Origin: Ophiothrix spiculata
Taxonomy: Eukaryota > Echinodermata > Ophiuroidea > Amphilepidida > Ophiotrichidae
DNA: 28,166 bases
Assembly (NCBI GenBank): GCA_000969725.1
Contig: JXSR01S029241.1
Strand: one strand, 5' to 3'
The notes under the pieces are model-generated. The model did not search any database, was not told the DNA's origin, and was given only the letters and a program-made list of their open reading frames with translations. The position numbers and the translations under genes were made by a program. Below are positions 25,401 to 28,166 of this stretch, one piece after another; the first letter of the stretch is position 1; each line of letters begins with the position of its first letter.

Positions 25401-25751
25401 GAACGTGTTTATCTCAGTTATACGTTTTACTCCCTGACAATCTTTAACGGACCATAACTTGACTTCTAGAAACCGTGAGAAGATAATTAAGATCTTTGCA
25501 AATATTTAAAAAAGTGAAAATGACAGAAGTGGCATTTACGGCTGGTTTGGGATGGACAGTTACATATGACTTAAATAACACAGATCTGTAACTAAGAAAC
25601 CCTCAAGATTCAATCACCATTTTAATGTTAAGCAGGAAAACTGGAGATTTTAGAGGAAAACAAGCCAAGGCATGATATATGGGTGGACTGACACTTCAAG
25701 GAATATTTCCACCAATGGGTTGAATATTTTTACCTCTGAAGCTGGGACGTC
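1312..25751 (-). CDS. PICALM: PICALM/AP180-family clathrin assembly protein, C-terminal half (ten exons, both ends outside window)
   Basis: This is the gene-level entry; exons follow separately. PICALM/AP180 proteins bind PIP2 membranes through an N-terminal ANTH domain. A long disordered tail recruits clathrin and AP-2 during endocytosis and sorts VAMP-type SNAREs. Only the tail is encoded here. Joined exons read, in order: an EQRLKE segment as in human PICALM, NPF and DLF motifs, DDLMSL, a large F-x-[D/E]-Q-S-A repeat exon, NFDHAFGG (human PICALM has DFESVFGN, SNAP91 has NFEAAFGT), DLDSHLSQLASNL (human DLDSSLANLVGNL), and QWN...TGGANWIP (SNAP91 QWN...TGGANWQP). All junctions obey GT-AG and keep frame: phases 0, 1-1 for five exons, 2, 2-2, then 0. 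Most invertebrates have a single gene ancestral to vertebrate PICALM and SNAP91, and the EQRLKE segment favours the PICALM name. The ANTH exons should lie to the right and the final coding exon to the left. Confidence 0.93.
1683..1752. repeat. Short fold-back
   Basis: Arms 1683-1708 and 1727-1752 are imperfect inverted copies built round 'gtacatttattttt', with an 18-bp spacer. It is probably a remnant of a small inverted-repeat element. Confidence 0.5.
3001..3064. repeat. 32-bp tandem duplication
   Basis: Two adjacent 32-bp units (3001-3032, 3033-3064) share 'ggatatcatcct' and 'agggaagactt' and differ at only a few bases, so this is a recent local duplication. Confidence 0.85.
3148..3500. 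mobile_element. MITE, Harbinger-like, TTA-flanked
   Basis: Terminal inverted repeats of about 30 bp begin GGCCAAAAAAAAATTGTTTG at both ends: the left at 3148-3178, and the right as reverse complement at 3471-3500. Each end is flanked directly by TTA (3145-3147 and 3501-3503), the target-site duplication typical of PIF/Harbinger elements. At about 353 bp with an A/T-rich interior and no transposase, it is a non-autonomous copy. Family assignment rests on the TTA and the GGCC end only. Confidence 0.7.
3803..3995. repeat. Small inverted-repeat element
   Basis: A 14-bp perfect terminal inverted repeat (AGGGATAGAATTTC at 3803-3816, complement at 3982-3995) encloses a second inverted pair (about 3873-3890 with 3953-3970). 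This gives a stem about 190 bp across. No target duplication was identified. Confidence 0.55.
4166..4213. repeat. TATCA-type simple repeat
   Basis: About eight near-perfect 5-bp units (atatc/catat register) follow a short TA run at 4158-4166. This is an ordinary microsatellite. Confidence 0.8.
4541..4609 (-). CDS. PICALM: Probable PICALM cassette exon (69 nt, phase 2-2)
   Basis: This 69-nt GC-rich block lies between an AG (ctggaaag, a weak non-YAG acceptor) and a donor gtaaga. Phase 2 at both ends lets it join the exons on either side in frame: AG+G gives Arg at entry, AA+G gives Lys at exit. It reads AGPGPQAGPPSSEFELLG then THRLK. The flanking exons also join perfectly without it, and human PICALM has nothing obvious at this spot. 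An optional cassette is therefore the best reading. Read straight through the donor, the frame meets TAA at once, so unspliced use would end the protein here. No family match was recognised. Confidence 0.6.
4610..5085 (-). other. PICALM intron before the cassette exon
   Basis: A short intron of 476 bp. It holds a possible small element with 11-bp inverted ends (TCGGACACAAA at 4817-4827, complement at 4945-4955). It also holds, at 4997-5037, a copy of the repeat end seen again at 26965-27006. Confidence 0.7.
5086..5254 (-). CDS. PICALM: PICALM exon with Q-rich stretch and DLDSHLSQLASNL block
   Basis: This 169-nt exon enters in phase 1 after acceptor ttctcag and leaves in phase 2 at donor gtgagt. 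A glutamine-rich stretch (QQQQFQQQQMQQ) is followed by DNSNGAPDLDSHLSQLASNL and NVGHPSPQR. The second part aligns with DLDSSLANLVGNLGIG of human PICALM and DLDSSLASLVGNLGIS of SNAP91, a conserved tail block just before the TGG-x-NW motif. The Q run is encoded by CAG/CAA codons and may vary in length between individuals. Confidence 0.94.
6230..6715. repeat. Diverged tandem duplication, unit about 250 bp
   Basis: Unit 1 begins with 'caatcaac' at 6230 and unit 2 with the same at 6482. Both then contain 'aaaaagttc', 'tgttagcactcc', 'agtcagcaccat', 'tttggatggaac', 'gcagagcagtgccaa' and 'tagcatacacatccttcact' in the same order. Small indels separate the copies. Confidence 0.85.
7045..7329. mobile_element. 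Non-autonomous element with inverted ends
   Basis: A 17-bp near-perfect terminal inverted repeat (AATTACAGGCATGAAAA at 7045-7061, complement at 7313-7329) bounds 285 bp. Inside is a GC-rich segment (about 7120-7190), 'cgtagccaac...ggcgagcgg...ggggtccaggggcccgcc'. That segment is of a kind I have seen repeatedly in marine invertebrate genomes. No coding capacity. Confidence 0.65.
8497..8768. mobile_element. TTAA-flanked MITE (piggyBac-like), copy 1
   Basis: TTAA at 8497-8500 and 8765-8768 flanks inverted ends AGGAGC[A/T]TGGTCC. Duplicated TTAA is the piggyBac target-site signature. At 272 bp with an AT-rich interior and no open frame, it is a non-autonomous element. Confidence 0.7.
8895..9161. 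mobile_element. TTAA-flanked MITE (piggyBac-like), copy 2
   Basis: TTAA at 8895-8898 and 9158-9161 flanks inverted ends AGG[T/G]GCA[A/T]TTCATGAT. At 267 bp it lies 126 bp from copy 1 but shares only the TTAAAGG start, so it is a different subfamily. Confidence 0.7.
9727..9792 (-). CDS. PICALM: PICALM exon with conserved N-F-D-x-A-F-G motif
   Basis: This 66-nt exon has phase 1 at both ends, acceptor catttcacag and donor gtaagt. It reads FTNNNDIGANFDHAFGGAQ. The NFDHAFGG core matches DFESVFGN of human PICALM and NFEAAFGT of SNAP91, one of the few conserved spots in the tail and close to known clathrin/AP-2 interaction segments. This is one of the strongest pieces of evidence for the family call. 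It is divisible by three and so could be skipped, which would remove this motif. Confidence 0.92.
10775..10960 (+). mobile_element. tRNA-derived SINE candidate
   Basis: A perfect-looking pol III B box (GGTTCAAATCC, 10829-10839) lies 45 bp after an A-box-like TGGCTTGCCATAGGTGG (10784-10800). This is the spacing of a tRNA head, followed by unrelated matter. Acceptor-stem pairing is poor, so it is not a working tRNA. The downstream end is a guess. Confidence 0.45.
11798..12213. repeat. Tandem array, unit about 107-117 bp, with DR1-like motifs
   Basis: Four units start with 'caatttgacacct' at 11798, 11905, 12016 and 12133, each continuing 'aacctttgaaat...gacaaagtt'. The later units also carry 'tttgacc'-rich matter. 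At 12201-12213 TGACCTTTGACCT reads on the minus strand as AGGTCAAAGGTCA, a perfect direct repeat of AGGTCA with one-base spacing. A near match is at 12071-12083. Open frames crossing the array are by-products. Confidence 0.88.
12350..12502. mobile_element. Long hairpin (palindromic MITE), member 1
   Basis: Two 72-bp arms (12350-12421 and 12431-12502) are inverted copies with about five mismatches, separated by a 9-bp loop. The stem includes 'ccgcggcaaaagggtccag' and 'acatgttgctc'. A diverged relative is at 26426-26593, so this is a transposable family and not a one-off palindrome. No protein coding is credible. Confidence 0.88.
12666..12761 (-). CDS. PICALM: PICALM exon, M/P/Q-rich linker
   Basis: This 96-nt exon has phase 1 at both ends, acceptor tttgacag and donor gtacat. 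It reads GVGQGLGPSDAMFQPQTQQS, then a Met/Pro-rich stretch ending PPLSA. No short endocytic motif is clear. Phase match with both neighbours, strong GC enrichment against the AT-rich intron, and a good acceptor tract support it. It is divisible by three. Open frames on the plus strand overlapping it are shadows. Confidence 0.87.
12762..13643 (-). other. PICALM intron between M/P/Q exon and repeat exon
   Basis: An 882-bp AT-rich intron. It contains the short tandem repeat at 12836-12924 and a small CATCA simple repeat at about 13172-13190. Nothing else was seen. Confidence 0.7.
12836..12924. repeat. Imperfect minisatellite (cacatggttagcacatgggt)
   Basis: Three degenerate units share 'atggtta[g/t]cacatg' and 'gggt[a/g]gcaaatg', with a period of about 22-37 bp. 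Confidence 0.7.
13644..14465 (-). CDS. PICALM: PICALM large tail exon with hexapeptide repeat array
   Basis: This 822-nt exon has phase 1 at both ends. The acceptor is a long pyrimidine-rich tract ending atatag, and the donor is gtacat. It opens QSTNPFDTDAMP and later DSNPFPDNG, giving two NPF motifs for EH-domain partners. Residues about 47-165 of the exon are hexapeptides of the form F-x-[D/E]-Q-S-A. A proline-rich stretch follows, then FNLFGDENI, SVFGKIPLSP and a Q-rich end. In transcript terms this is about 274 residues, long for one AP180 tail exon. The same DNA is open in other frames on both strands, which is an effect of the 18-bp repeat and not other genes. Function is probably multivalent binding to endocytic partners (inference). 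Confidence 0.9.
13969..14325 (-). repeat. Coding 18-bp minisatellite (hexapeptide F-x-[D/E]-Q-S-A)
   Basis: Within the large PICALM exon, 16 tandem 18-bp units encode FPEQSA (x2), FPEHSG, FHEQSA, FVDQSA, FADQSA (x3), FTDQSA (x6), FTDPSA and FQEQSA. After a four-residue break (FSES) come FPEPHG and FPDQSA (x2). The central A and T units are nearly identical at DNA level, while the edge units have diverged. That is the pattern expected when an array grows from the middle by slippage or unequal exchange. Most changes alter the residue after F; F, the acidic position, S and A are kept. Confidence 0.95.
15744..15788. repeat. 45-bp near-perfect hairpin
   Basis: Arms TACAAAAGGAAATCAGCTTT and its complement differ by one base, with A/T at the turn. 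It lies in an intron, and a terminator role is not expected there. Confidence 0.85.
16002..16385. mobile_element. MITE candidate with 37-bp inverted ends
   Basis: The left end 16002-16039 and right end 16349-16385 are inverted copies beginning TTACTATACTCTATAAA, with about two mismatches. The interior is AT-rich with no open frame. Target duplication is unclear and the class unassigned. Confidence 0.65.
17219..17293. repeat. Hairpin inside a dispersed repeat
   Basis: Arms at about 17219-17256 and 17259-17293 pair around 'gctcttgaaat' and 'caggtgat'. The right arm and following sequence to about 17385 match 6013-6130 in order (ttcaagagccactgacata, then agatacaa.tttcttgca). An inverted 'gtatctgcaat.gc.gccat' pair (17155-17175, 17350-17370) flanks the hairpin. 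Confidence 0.65.
18740..18856 (-). CDS. PICALM: PICALM exon, low-complexity linker with FEPF
   Basis: This 117-nt exon has phase 1 at both ends, acceptor cgtccag and donor gtattt. It reads SSLPMPVPMKGAGEG, then SVSAPASYVDTFEPFGAGGG. The aromatic/acidic cluster DTFEPFG resembles the short F-containing adaptor-binding motifs scattered through AP180 tails, but it fits no single consensus exactly. Frame continuity with both neighbours and higher GC than the intron support it. No counterpart is recognised in human PICALM, where this part of the tail is poorly conserved. It is divisible by three and so potentially skippable. Confidence 0.85.
18930..18980. repeat. 17-bp tandem repeat, about 3 units
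   Basis: Units start at 18930, 18947 and 18964, each with 'atatttacag'. The third has diverged in its second half. Confidence 0.8.
19325..19657. mobile_element. Non-autonomous element with diverged inverted ends
   Basis: The left end (about 19325-19373) and right end (about 19606-19657) are inverted copies sharing 'tgtacccaggggggcactca', then 'caggtacagcgtgacca' on the left and a matching block on the right. Several mismatches suggest an older insertion. It resembles the 'ggggggcactc' repeats common in sea urchin and hemichordate DNA (from memory). Confidence 0.6.
20106..20237 (-). CDS. PICALM: PICALM exon with DDLMSL clathrin-type motif
   Basis: This 132-nt exon has phase 1 at both ends, acceptor ccacctcag and donor gtaggt. 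It reads NNQQASSALDDLMSLTPQV, then a Met/Gln/Pro-rich stretch ending PQAWGSAN. The layout matches human PICALM, where NDLLDLQQ is followed by a linker and STWGDPF. DDLMSL resembles the DLL-type clathrin-binding motifs of AP180. Length is a multiple of three, so skipping it would keep the frame. Composition is GC-rich relative to the surrounding intron, which supports coding. Confidence 0.9.
20499..20940. mobile_element. TTAA-flanked fold-back MITE with about 170-bp arms
   Basis: TTAA at 20499-20502 and 20937-20940 bounds inverted arms of about 170 bp (20499-20668 with 20771-20940), roughly 90% identical by eye. The interior is A/T-rich and itself partly repetitive ('tttttgg.caaaaa'). At 442 bp with no coding, it shares the TTAA site with the two elements near 8.5-9.2 kb, but its ends differ (GGCTGGG[G/A]TAGACC). 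Confidence 0.8.
21176..22102 (+). mobile_element. Tc1/mariner-type transposon, internally deleted
   Basis: Inverted ends of about 28 bp start CAGAGTGTCCACGAATGATT and each is flanked by TA, the Tc1/mariner target site. The whole is about 930 bp, short for a 1.3-1.7 kb family. Open frame 21519-21734 reads RNFTFDIAND, VVWVGIMG, VFVDGNLNAPKYVDI and VVPHFLARQYGVLLHI. This matches the middle of Tc1-type DDE transposases: the V-W-G-G-I segment, then F-V-x-G-N-L-N-A-x-x-Y. The helix-turn-helix part and the last catalytic acid are missing. It is dead on its own but its ends are well matched. Confidence 0.8.
21519..21734 (+). pseudogene. Tc1/mariner transposase fragment
   Basis: A 71-residue open stretch covers the region around the second catalytic Asp of the DDE domain (VFVDGNLNAPKY). 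It stops about where the family continues 'QQDNARPH'. Upstream frames within the element (21190-21492) show no recognisable DNA-binding domain. It is a leftover of the autonomous element. Confidence 0.75.
22264..22362. repeat. 54-bp diverged tandem duplication
   Basis: Two units (22264-22317, 22318-22362) share 'tataatgatg', 'tgta..gctcataattt' and 'atgat.ttgaa' patterns. Confidence 0.6.
22676..22740 (+). mobile_element. tRNA-like (SINE head) candidate
   Basis: An A-box-like TGGCCTAGCAGTTT (22676-22689) and B-box-like GGTTTGAATC (22731-22740) lie 54 bp apart. Both are degenerate and no cloverleaf is evident. Confidence 0.3.
22833..22862. repeat. Short hairpin
   Basis: 'tggtgaggaggtg' and 'catcacctcacca' are inverted copies with one or two mismatches and a 4-bp loop. 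Confidence 0.7.
23063..23255 (-). CDS. PICALM: PICALM exon with EQRLKE segment, NPF and DLF motifs
   Basis: This 193-nt exon enters in phase 0 after the acceptor ctccacag and leaves in phase 1 at donor gtaagt. It begins EQRLKEAVAAQQQQ, matching the EQRLKELAKK stretch that follows the ANTH domain in human PICALM. A proline/serine/threonine-rich linker follows with SNNPFMTS, an NPF tripeptide of the type bound by EH domains (Eps15, intersectin), and then NTDLFGVSS, a DLF motif of the kind AP180 uses to bind the clathrin terminal domain. A run of Q and Q-rich residues near the start is common in invertebrate homologues. The motif functions are family knowledge; their use here is inference. Confidence 0.92.
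23256..25733 (-). other. PICALM intron after the microexon
   Basis: A 2.5-kb intron. It has T/C-rich matter at 23490-23660 and an A run at 23987-23999. A repeat starting 'ggggcctatttcacta' at 24952 contains an inverted pair of 'aaatccatcgcaaat' (24969-24983, 24999-25015), and an inverted-repeat element follows at 25161-25570. Exons for the coiled segment before EQRLKE were looked for and not seen. Confidence 0.65.
25161..25570. mobile_element. MITE candidate with about 45-bp inverted ends
   Basis: The left end 25161-25205 (tcatatgtggctgtccag ... gccgtaaataccagaa) is matched in reverse complement by 25525-25570 (gtcatatgtaactgtcca ... gccgtaaatgcca), with some mismatches and a small indel. 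The 410-bp interior has no credible gene. Class is unassigned. Confidence 0.65.
25734..25751 (-). CDS. PICALM: PICALM microexon (18 nt, DVPASE)
   Basis: An 18-nt open block lies between a good acceptor (ttcatgcag) and a donor (gtaaaa). It reads D-V-P-A-S-E in phase 0 and joins in frame to the EQRLKE exon. In human PICALM the residues just after the ANTH domain run EGKKIKDSTAAS before the EQRLKE segment, so K-D-V-P-A-S-E is a plausible short version of that linker. It is too short for coding statistics. Support comes from splice signals, phase and position. A further exon matching the human coiled stretch before EQRLKE was looked for between here and 23255 and not found. It could be a chance match. 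Confidence 0.6.
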
Positions 25752-26425
25752 CTGCATGAAAATGAAAAGATAGTAGCAATTGAATTTCTCTGTCATATCA
25801 TGTGACTATGTTGTTATTACCTACTTGTCAGTAAGCACTTAACCAACATCAAAATTAACTCACCAAGTGCTAAAATATGCTCACGCACTCTTTCATGCAG
25901 AGCAGCTTTAATTACAAGTGTAGGCAATAATAAATCAGTAATCAGAAATTCAGTTGATAAAAAGAGCATGTAAAATCCAGTCCTATTATATACAGAATAG
26001 ATAACTTATTCTATCCTATAGTAAAGCAATACATTGATCTATGACAACCCATACTGACAAACTTAAACATTCCTTAACCAAACAGTCTTTAAAAATCAAA
26101 CAATGTTCAATATGGCTAATTAATACCCCCTCTAAATCAAAATCAAGATGTACATTTTATGAAAGCTGTGTAGGTTTCTGGTCTCTGATTATGAATTAGA
26201 GTTGGTACACCAAATTCTATACTATGTATCCATATACTTTAGATCATTCCTATAACTGGATATTTTTGCCGCTGAGGGATATCAGCAACCTTTAAACTCT
26301 GTAGAATAACTAGTACAGGCTCTTGAAAGAAGTAATCAGCAGCTAAGAAATCATCTAGTAAAGCTATGTAGAGCCATGATGTTACCAAAGCTTTGCGTAA
26401 GATCAATATTCCCTGTCATACTAAT

Positions 26426-26593
26426 ACACATATGTCCAGCCGTGGTAAAAGGATGCAGTTGTCGCAGTTCTTTCATGTTGTTCATTGTACTTATTAGTAT
26501 AAATTAGGTATGCTGGTATACATCGGATATGCTACAATAAGCAACATGTTGGAGTTGACAACTGCACCCTTTTACCAAGGCAAGACACATGTG
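26426..26593. mobile_element. Long hairpin (palindromic MITE), member 2
   Basis: The left half (ccgtggtaaaaggatgcag ... catgttgttcattgta) and right half (tacaataagcaacatgtt ... ctgcacccttttaccaagg) are inverted, more diverged than at 12350-12502. They share the same order of blocks: [c/t]GG[C/T]AAAAGG, CAGTTGTC, CATGTTG, CATATC, GATGTAT. Confidence 0.8.
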
Positions 26594-26848
26594 GCAAAAA
26601 AATGCAATCAATCTTGTATATCAAGTTATCAACACCTCTTAAGCTTGGACATAGCTATGAAAGAAACTGCTCATGATATAAGCTAATATTATAGTGATAT
26701 TCATGAATTCTCGCCAAGCACTGCCATCTATTATATAACATGTCTACACACCGCATGATTCTTATAAAGGTCATTTATAATGAAGGAAAGGGCAAGGCTT
26801 TACAACCATGCAAACTAGGATTAGATGATAAGAGGATATATTGTGTGT

Positions 26849-26986
26849 ATCCCATCATACATTGCTTCCTGTGGGATTGCTTGTATGGGAATTTGTAAGT
26901 AGTTCATAATCTTACAATTTTTCATCACTAACTTCTTGCATGATTTCCTATACAAATAATTCAACAGGAAGCAATGCATGATGGGA
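26849..26986. mobile_element. Small inverted-repeat element (cccatcat.cattgcttcctg)
   Basis: Ends 26849-26871 and 26965-26986 are inverted copies of about 21 bp with one mismatch. Its right end plus flank (to about 27006, ...agtatcttctctt) recurs at 4997-5037, showing a dispersed family. Confidence 0.7.
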
Positions 26987-28046
26987 AACACACAGTATCT
27001 TCTCTTTTATGACTGGTCTACAAAAGCATCTTGATAAATTCTGGAAAATTCATTTCATCGTTGTTTGTACGGATCAAATTTGCACCAAAACATTTTCTTA
27101 AGCATATAATAGGAAACGGGCAAGTTTAGGATCTACGAAAGGATACAATACCCAACAATTTGGCCTTAAAGCAGTAATTTATTGTGATTGACATAACAAA
27201 CCACAAACTAAAATACAAATACAGAACAGGGCAGGGGTAGACTTTACTTATATCAGCCCTTAAAGACAATACATAAATATCACACTTAGAAAACAAAATG
27301 AAATGGGTTCAATGATAATTGTAACTAAAATAAATTGAATATATATGATGAATGTATGAAAACAAAATGAAAAACTTCCAGACAACTTTAAAACATCAAT
27401 ACATTTTTTAAAATATAAACAATAATCTTAAAGCAAAATCAGGAAGAGATGACTGAGGTTCATGAGGGGTAAAAAACAAACAAAAACAAAAGGATAGGTA
27501 GTGTTATGCCAATCAACAAAAATTAAGGCCTTATGTATGGGTATGAAAATGTATGCCACACAAATAACAGTTTTTTATGGCCTTATGTATAGAAAAGCAC
27601 CAATCAGTCTTACCTGGTCCTAGGTTTATGCAAATTGAAACAGTGACCAAAAAATCCAGATTTGGATTAATGTAAGAAAGACAAAAAAGTCATCTATTAA
27701 GAAATCTCAAGCACTGGTTATACTTTAACATAAGGCATGTTTCTACTCAGTACACTTTAACCTTTTTAACATTGGGTATCTTCTAAGTTATATGATTAAT
27801 TTAAAACACAGGACTGTGGAATTGGCTGTTATGGAAACAATATCAAAGATATTATGGGTATTATATTTTCCTAACTAAATGTGTATAGCATAATACAAAT
27901 TCAGGACACTTAGCCAGTTCAAATGTTCTGTCCGTGCAGAACAATGCATTTTGTAATCAATAGTAAAATATTTTGTTAACCCATTACTTATTCTATTCAC
28001 TGGAGTCAATAAGTATTCGCTGACAAAGTGAAAACGTCATATCCTG

Positions 28047-28149
28047 GTTACTGGTTTACGCTTTGTTCACACTCAGTTGGCTACCCATTGAGTATGTGTT
28101 GTGATCATTTTGATCGTGGTTCAAATTCCAATAAGCGTGAACCAGTCAC
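28047..28149. repeat. Fold-back with tRNA-like middle at right edge
   Basis: Arms 28047-28066 (ttactggtttacgctttg) and 28130-28149 (complement, diverged) enclose an A-box-like CACTCAGTTGGCTAC (28069-28083) and B-box-like GGTTCAAATTCC (28118-28129). The preceding block 27900-28010 resembles 5330-5440. It may be a SINE or MITE cut by the window end. Confidence 0.4.
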
Positions 28150-28166
28150 TTGGCAACTATTGATTT

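Larger units (their letters stand above)
25752..28166 (-). other. PICALM intron running off the right edge
   Basis: At least 2.4 kb upstream of the microexon, with no ANTH-domain exon recognised. It contains the second long hairpin (26426-26593), an inverted-repeat element (26849-26986) and a fold-back with a tRNA-like middle at the right end. Confidence 0.65.

Noticed and set aside
27606-27620. Possible 6-nt microexon GACCAG between AG and gtaaga (minus strand)
   Set aside because: Six bases between common signals is expected by chance, and nothing in the PICALM family calls for it.
1-28166. Endogenous virus-like elements, LTR elements or Polintons
   Set aside because: No reverse transcriptase, integrase, capsid or polymerase-like protein stretches and no paired long terminal repeats were seen. 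The mobile elements found are small DNA elements and SINE-like units.

Overview
The window looks like an AT-rich nuclear genome segment of an invertebrate deuterostome, probably an ambulacrarian (echinoderm or hemichordate). The reasons are short exons in kilobase-scale introns, a dense population of small inverted-repeat elements, frequent 'taggcct' motifs, and a protein closer in layout to animal PICALM/AP180 than to fungal forms. The species call is inference; the eukaryotic gene structure is seen directly.

One host gene fills the window on the minus strand: the C-terminal half of a clathrin-assembly protein of the PICALM/AP180 (SNAP91, lap, unc-11) family. I trace ten exons, in transcript order 25751-25734, 23255-23063, 20237-20106, 18856-18740, 14465-13644, 12761-12666, 9792-9727, 5254-5086, 4609-4541 (probable cassette) and 1438-1312. 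Splice phases agree at every junction, giving about 1,809 nt or 603 residues. Family landmarks run in the expected order: an EQRLKE segment, a DLF motif, a DDLMSL motif, an N-F-D-x-A-F-G motif, DLDSHLSQLASNL, and the terminal TGGANW block. The ANTH lipid-binding exons lie beyond the right edge. The last coding exon and 3' UTR lie beyond the left edge.

The introns are rich in repeats. They include three TTAA-flanked inverted-repeat elements (8497-8768, 8895-9161, 20499-20940), a TTA-flanked Harbinger-like MITE (3148-3500), and a deleted Tc1/mariner element with a transposase fragment (21176-22102). There are also two members of one long-hairpin family (12350-12502, 26426-26593), a roughly 110-bp tandem array carrying nuclear-receptor DR1-like sites (11798-12213), several tRNA-like SINE candidates, and dispersed families with two or more copies in the window. 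I saw no convincing plus-strand gene, CRISPR array, rRNA or intact tRNA.

The most unusual host feature is in the 822-nt exon: an 18-bp coding minisatellite giving about 19 hexapeptides of the form F-x-[D/E]-Q-S-A. It sits in a run of five consecutive exons that all start and end in phase 1, so each could be skipped without a frameshift. The gene therefore looks built to vary the length and motif content of its disordered clathrin/adaptor-binding tail.
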